DNA of 64,000 bases from JAIBJN01 sp963811635. Lineage in GTDB: Bacteria; Actinomycetota; Thermoleophilia; Gaiellales; Gaiellaceae. The stretch is from the NCBI GenBank assembly GCA_963811635.1, contig CAWESB010000010.1:62001-126000 (forward strand), read 5' to 3'. A program made the translations under genes and the position numbers. Shown here one piece after another: positions 60,472 through 64,000 of the stretch (positions within the stretch are counted from its first letter, which is position 1; each line of letters starts with the position of its first letter). The notes under the pieces are model-generated. The model made no database searches, was not told the DNA's origin, and worked only from the letters and a program-made list of their open reading frames with translations.

Positions 60472-61263
60472 TCACGCGTCGTGCGAGGCGGCGACCTCGA
60501 CGGCCGCGCCCAGGGACGAGGCGTCCCGGCCGCGGACGCGGGCGACGATGCGCACGCGGTCGGCCCGGAACAGATCCCGCGAATGCTCGAACGGCCGGCC
60601 GTCGGCCATCCAGGCGGTGCGCACGATCGAGATCAACGGCGCGCCCGCCCGCACCCCGAGCGCGCGACCGTCCGCCGTCGTCGCGCCGACGACCTCGATG
60701 CGCTCCTCCGCCTCTCCGACCTGGAGCCCGTAGTCCGCCTCGAGCAGGTCGTAGATCGACCCGGCCAGCGAGCGGTCGAGGAGCCCCGGGAAGCGGTCGG
60801 CCGGGAAGCGAGCGCGCTCCAGCGAGACGGGCTCTCGATCCGCCAACCGCAGGCGGCGGACCTCGAGCACGAGCTCGTCCTCGTCCAGCGCGAGCGCGGC
60901 CGCGGTCTCCGCACCGGCCGGGACCGTGCCGGTCGAGAGCACCCGCGCGCCCGACTGGAACCCTTGCCGGCGAAGGTATGCAGGCAGCCCTGTGAGCGTG
61001 CTCAGATCGCGCTCAACCCGCCGCTGGGAGACGAAAATTCCCCCCGAGCGGCCGCGCACCCGGTGGATGATGCCGGCCTCCTCGAGGGAGTCGAGCACCG
61101 CCCGCAGGGTGGAACGGCTGACGCCCAGCCGGGCGGCGAGCTCCCGCTCCGCTCCGAGCCGCTCCCCCGGCGGCGGCGTGCCGGCGGCGATCTCGGCCAC
61201 GAGGCGGTCGCGCAGCGCGGAGGCCGCGGGGCCGAGGGCCGTCATGCCGGCCGGGACGGTCAC
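60472..61263 (-). CDS. GntR/UTRA regulator of the BMC operon
   Basis: A 263-residue regulator. HTH: ALRDRLVAEIAAGTPPPGERLGAERELAARLGVSRSTLRAVLDSLEEAG (in parts); UTRA domain 95-250 (PVSLERARFPADRFPGLLDRSLAGSIYDLLEADYGL). Start is GTG 61263, two bases after the SDR stop, so it is co-transcribed. Like the regulators of other amine and polyol catabolic clusters, it should repress the operon until the substrate or its kinase product is present. It is distinct from the GntR at 55226. Confidence 0.9.
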   Translation of the reverse strand: MTVPAGMTALGPAASALRDRLVAEIAAGTPPPGERLGAERELAARLGVSRSTLRAVLDSLEEAGIIHRVRGRSGGIFVSQRRVERDLSTLTGLPAYLRRQGFQSGARVLSTGTVPAGAETAAALALDEDELVLEVRRLRLADREPVSLERARFPADRFPGLLDRSLAGSIYDLLEADYGLQVGEAEERIEVVGATTADGRALGVRAGAPLISIVRTAWMADGRPFEHSRDLFRADRVRIVARVRGRDASSLGAAVEVAASHDA

Positions 61264-61265
61264 GC

Positions 61266-62051
61266 CTACACCGACTGGAGCGCGGCCAGGGACTCGGGGA
61301 CTACCTGCCCCCCGTCCACGATGATGGTCTGGCCCGTGATGAACGCCGCCTCGTCGGTCGCGAGGAAGAGCGCCGCAGCGCCGATCTCCTCGACCTTGCC
61401 GAGGCGGCCGAGCGGGATCGAATCGGTCATTGACGTGAGATAGGCCTCGCCGAGCTCGTCGAGCCCCTCCGAGTAGATGTTGCCCGGCATGACGGCGTTG
61501 ACCGTGATCCCCTTCGGCGCCAGCTCGATGCAGGCCGTGCGCACGAAGCCGAGCTGCGCTGCTTTGGTGGCCCCGTAGTGGGACCAGCCCGGGTAGCCGG
61601 TGACCGGCCCGGTGATGGAGCTCGTGAGGATGACGCGGCCGCGGCCGGTGCGCTCCAGGTACGGAACGCAGGCCTTGACGGTCAGCATGCAGCCCTTCAC
61701 GTTCGTGGCGAAGATCGAGTCGATGTCCTCCTCGGTCATGTCGGCCAGCTTGACGTCGGGGAAGATGCCGGCGTTCGCGCACACGACGTCGATGCCGCCA
61801 AACCGGGCAGCCGTCTCCGCCGCCACCCGCTCGCAGTCGGCGGCCTTGCCGACGTCCCCGCTGACATAGGCCACCTCCCCGCCCTGACCGGACAGGTCTC
61901 GAACGGCCGCCTCGCCCATCTCGGCGTCCCGGCCGCTCACGACCACGTTTGCCCCGGCCCGTGCGAACACGCCCGCGATCCCCTTGCCGATCCCCTTGGT
62001 CCCGCCGGTGACGAGCACCGTGCGACCGTCGATGGGTGTGAACATGCTCAC
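61266..62051 (-). CDS. SDR-family dehydrogenase, likely amino-alcohol dehydrogenase
   Basis: A 261-residue short-chain dehydrogenase. VTGGTKGIGKGIAGVFARAG is the NAD motif, VCANAGIFPDV the NAG site, and ILTSSITGPVTGYPGWSHYGATKAAQLGFV the Ser and YxxxK catalytic residues, all intact. In the RMM microcompartment a homologous SDR oxidises (S)-1-amino-2-propanol, interconverting it with aminoacetone. It lies next to the APH-type kinase, as in that system. The C-terminal tail (ESLAALQSV) could be a short encapsulation peptide, which is speculation. Confidence 0.85.
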   Translation of the reverse strand: MSMFTPIDGRTVLVTGGTKGIGKGIAGVFARAGANVVVSGRDAEMGEAAVRDLSGQGGEVAYVSGDVGKAADCERVAAETAARFGGIDVVCANAGIFPDVKLADMTEEDIDSIFATNVKGCMLTVKACVPYLERTGRGRVILTSSITGPVTGYPGWSHYGATKAAQLGFVRTACIELAPKGITVNAVMPGNIYSEGLDELGEAYLTSMTDSIPLGRLGKVEEIGAAALFLATDEAAFITGQTIIVDGGQVVPESLAALQSV

Positions 62052-62058
62052 CGTCCTC

Positions 62059-63042
62059 TCACTGGTTCGACAGATACTGCTCGGCGAGAGCGCACGAGCC
62101 TTCCGTGAAGCCGGCGCCGAGCTCGGCGGCCTCGGTGGCGAAGCGGTGGTGCGACCCGATCCAGGCGACGAGCAGCAGGCGCCGGAGCATCACGAACGTG
62201 TCCAGCTCGGCCTCGTCCGCGGGATCGAGCTGCGCGACGGAGCGGTAGCCCTCGACCCAGGCGGCCTTGAGGTCGGGGACCTGGGGGTGGTCCTCGAAGA
62301 ACGACACGGTCGTGGCGAAGTCGTACATGAACCACGAGAAGCCGCAGTCGTCGAAGTCGATGACGCGCACATGGGGCCCGTCGACCAGCAGGTTGGCCAG
62401 GCGGATGTCGGCGTGGACCAGGCCGAACCGCTCGGGAGCGCGGCCGTAGGCCTCGAGCCGGCCCCGGATCACCCCGTCGAGCCGGCCGAGCAGGCCCAGC
62501 TCCTCGGGGCCCATTCCCAGCCCGTCCTGCCACCGTCCCCAGTGGCCGGAAGCGCCGAGCGTGGTGTCGTAGTCCCACGCGAAGCGCCGAAACGACGGAG
62601 GCTGCGGCCACCGCTGCGCGTGGCCGTGCATCTGGGCCGACACCGCGCCGAGCGTGCGGAATCCCTGCAGGAGATCCTTGCCCTCGAGCTCCGGCATCTC
62701 GCCGGTGAGCCACTCGAACAGGACGACGTTGCGCTCCCCGAGCTCGGGCGTCGCCAGCTGCGTCACCCGGCTGCCGTCGCTGCCGGCCACGACGTGCGCC
62801 GTCTCGACCACGTCGTCGCGGCGCAGGGCGTCGATCCAGTCGAGCTCCGACTCGATCTCCTCGGCGGTGTGGTAGCCGGGGCGGTGGACGCGCAGCGCGA
62901 ACGTCCGGCCGTCAGGCTCGTCGATCCGGTAGGTCCAGTTCTCCGAGACGTTCAGCAGCCGAACGGTCGAGTCCCCGTCGAGGCCGTAGCGGTCGAGCGC
63001 CCGCTCCGCCAGCCTGTCGAGGGCCGCCTGCTCAGTGCTCAC
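62059..63042 (-). CDS. APH-fold kinase, likely amino-alcohol kinase of a microcompartment
   Basis: A 327-residue aminoglycoside phosphotransferase-fold enzyme. The catalytic Brenner motif is LVHADIRLANLLVDG, the Mg-binding motif VIDFDDCGFSWFMYD, and NVVLFEWLTGEMPELEG the hinge. The N-lobe shows LLNVSENWTYRI. In RMM microcompartments the paired APH phosphorylates (S)-1-amino-2-propanol, and its phosphate product is then eliminated or transaminated to propionaldehyde; this protein has the same neighbours. Start GTG 63042 overlaps the BMC-T gene by 11 bases, so they are coupled. Confidence 0.85.
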   Translation of the reverse strand: MSTEQAALDRLAERALDRYGLDGDSTVRLLNVSENWTYRIDEPDGRTFALRVHRPGYHTAEEIESELDWIDALRRDDVVETAHVVAGSDGSRVTQLATPELGERNVVLFEWLTGEMPELEGKDLLQGFRTLGAVSAQMHGHAQRWPQPPSFRRFAWDYDTTLGASGHWGRWQDGLGMGPEELGLLGRLDGVIRGRLEAYGRAPERFGLVHADIRLANLLVDGPHVRVIDFDDCGFSWFMYDFATTVSFFEDHPQVPDLKAAWVEGYRSVAQLDPADEAELDTFVMLRRLLLVAWIGSHHRFATEAAELGAGFTEGSCALAEQYLSNQ

Positions 63043-63679
63043 GCCCCTCCACCGACTCGAGCACCCGGGTGATCTCGTCCCTCGCCCGCTCGACGCTCTC
63101 GGTGGGGCCGCTCAGGTAGATGCGGCCCGCGGCGCCGATCATCGAAACGGTCACGAGCGTGATCTCGGGAGCGACACGTTCTGCCGCATTCGCGGCCACG
63201 GCGGCGAACAGCGCCGGCGTCACCTCGTACACGAGCAGCGTCTCGCCCGGAAGCACCATCGATGCCTCGCGGTTGCGGTTGATGATCACCGCGTGCTGGT
63301 CTGTGATCTGCTCGATCACGTCGGCGTAGAGGATATTCGGACGGAGCGCGTCGGCAGGCGTCGCCCCGATCCCCTCGAGAATGGCGGCGCCGGCCCGGTC
63401 GACGAGCTCCTGGTCGGCGTGATGAACCTCGAGCACGCCGAACTGCCGCTCGACGTAGAGGATCCCCGGCTCGATCTCGGGGACCGAGCGCAGGGCCAGG
63501 TCGGTGATCCGCTCGATCGCGAGCGCGGGAGCCACCTCGACGATGAGGCCGTTGTCGCCCTCGATCGCCGGGTAGCCCCGCGCCCGCGTCGGCGTTCCCA
63601 GGTACGCGGCGAACTGCCGACCCAGGTTGGGGATCGGCAGGTACACGCGCAGCTGCACCTGCGTGTCGGAAGCCGCCAT
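63032..63679 (-). CDS. BMC-T two-domain microcompartment shell protein
   Basis: A 215-residue shell protein with two BMC folds that assembles as a pseudohexameric trimer. VQLRVYLPIPNLGRQFAAYLG opens the first fold; VERQFGVLEVHHADQELVDRAGAAIL ends it. The second has DQHAVIINRNREASMVLPGETLLVYEVTPALFAAVAANAAERVAP and SMIGAAGRIYLSGPTESVERARDEI (in parts). This sequence looks like the RMM-type trimer of Mycobacterium. Start ATG 63679, ten bases after the BMC-H stop. BMC-T pores are gated in several systems and pass larger cofactors. Confidence 0.9.
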   Translation of the reverse strand: MAASDTQVQLRVYLPIPNLGRQFAAYLGTPTRARGYPAIEGDNGLIVEVAPALAIERITDLALRSVPEIEPGILYVERQFGVLEVHHADQELVDRAGAAILEGIGATPADALRPNILYADVIEQITDQHAVIINRNREASMVLPGETLLVYEVTPALFAAVAANAAERVAPEITLVTVSMIGAAGRIYLSGPTESVERARDEITRVLESVEGREH

Positions 63680-63689
63680 CGCTCGTCAG

Positions 63690-63971
63690 CTAGGCCGCGG
63701 TGTTGGCGAAGTGCTTGCCGAGCTCCGAATGCGGCCGTGGGATGACGTGGACCGAGAGGACCTCGCCGACGGCGGTGGCCGTCTCCGCGCCCGCCTCGGT
63801 CGCCGCCTTGACGGCGCCGACGTCGCCCTGGATCACCACGGACACGAGGCCGTCGCCGACCTCCTCCCGCGAGACGATGGTGACGTTCGCGGCCTTGACC
63901 ATGGCGTCGGCCGCGGCCAGCGCGGCCACGTACCCCTTGGTCTCGATCATGCCGAGTGCAGTCTCTGCCAT
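63690..63971 (-). CDS. BMC-H microcompartment shell protein (PduA/EutM type)
   Basis: A 93-residue hexameric shell tile. ALGMIETKGYVAALAAADAMVKAANVTIV is the first strand and helix (in part), GLVSVVIQGDVGAVKAATEAGAETA the second, and VHVIPRPHSELGK the near-invariant C-terminal strand. The pore loop lies near VVIQGD. ATG 63971 follows GGTGAG. It is the first shell gene seen; more locus genes are expected beyond 64000. Confidence 0.95.
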   Translation of the reverse strand: MAETALGMIETKGYVAALAAADAMVKAANVTIVSREEVGDGLVSVVIQGDVGAVKAATEAGAETATAVGEVLSVHVIPRPHSELGKHFANTAA

Positions 63972-64000
63972 TGCTCTCACCTACCTTTCCCGCTCGGTGG

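Noticed and set aside
55226..61263. The two GntR genes as duplicates of each other
   Set aside because: Both have HTH plus UTRA but their sequences differ throughout, and each lies inside its own operon.

Overview
The window is a GC-rich stretch of chromosome from what looks like a high-GC Gram-positive actinobacterium. The gene families (an IF-1 beginning ASKEEKIEMEGEVV, a SigA-type factor, a class E-like sortase, FolE2, ThyX, UTRA-type GntR regulators) and the codon bias suggest the Thermoleophilia (Gaiellales/Solirubrobacterales side). That placement is inference; no rRNA gene is present. I see no tRNA, rRNA, CRISPR array, phage module or transposase.

Layout. Bases 1-8,550 are accessory: a helix-turn-helix regulator, an aldo-keto reductase and a small membrane protein that each carry an apparent frameshift, a sortase with a putative secreted partner, several secreted proteins of unknown role, a GNAT acetyltransferase and a methyltransferase. 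Bases 8,553-15,863 are core-like: CDF metal transporter, membrane glycosyltransferase-like protein, SigA, asparaginase, MutM and a LuxR-type response regulator. Bases 16,147-20,076 encode one large secreted protein with four almost identical 303-bp repeats. Bases 20,395-31,170 mix housekeeping genes (HD-GYP protein, FolE2, PlsY, superoxide dismutase, ThyX) with an ECF sigma/anti-sigma pair and a secreted metallopeptidase. Bases 31,213-53,655 hold an amino-acid ABC transporter, an M14 peptidase, an MFS-TrhA-IF-1-CspA group, SixA divergent from a large hybrid PAS/GAF histidine kinase, a CoA-transferase pair, a papain-like peptidase, FAH-fold hydrolase, 3-hydroxyacyl-CoA dehydrogenase and urocanase.

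The right end is the most interesting part. From 63,971 leftward, on the minus strand, run a BMC-H shell protein, a two-domain BMC-T shell protein, an APH-type kinase, an SDR dehydrogenase, a GntR regulator, an acetamidase/formamidase and an APC amine/amino-acid permease. The set kinase + SDR + permease + GntR + shell proteins matches the Rhodococcus/Mycobacterium (RMM, aminoacetone/1-amino-2-propanol) type of bacterial microcompartment, with an amidase added. The locus is cut by the window end, so aldehyde dehydrogenase, aminotransferase and pentamer genes may lie just outside. Convergent to it, a second catabolic cassette (zinc alcohol dehydrogenase, GntR, FGGY kinase, and a divergent TIM-barrel protein) shares a clear GntR-type operator at 57,072-57,088.

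Other notable signals: genes whose start must be a non-ATG/GTG/TTG codon (mutM at ATT; infA probably at ATC, with a strong ribosome binding site), and two ~165-bp near-perfect-length inverted repeats filling intergenic spaces (23,083-23,250 and 25,831-25,995). All identifications are by reading the translated sequence; no database search was run.
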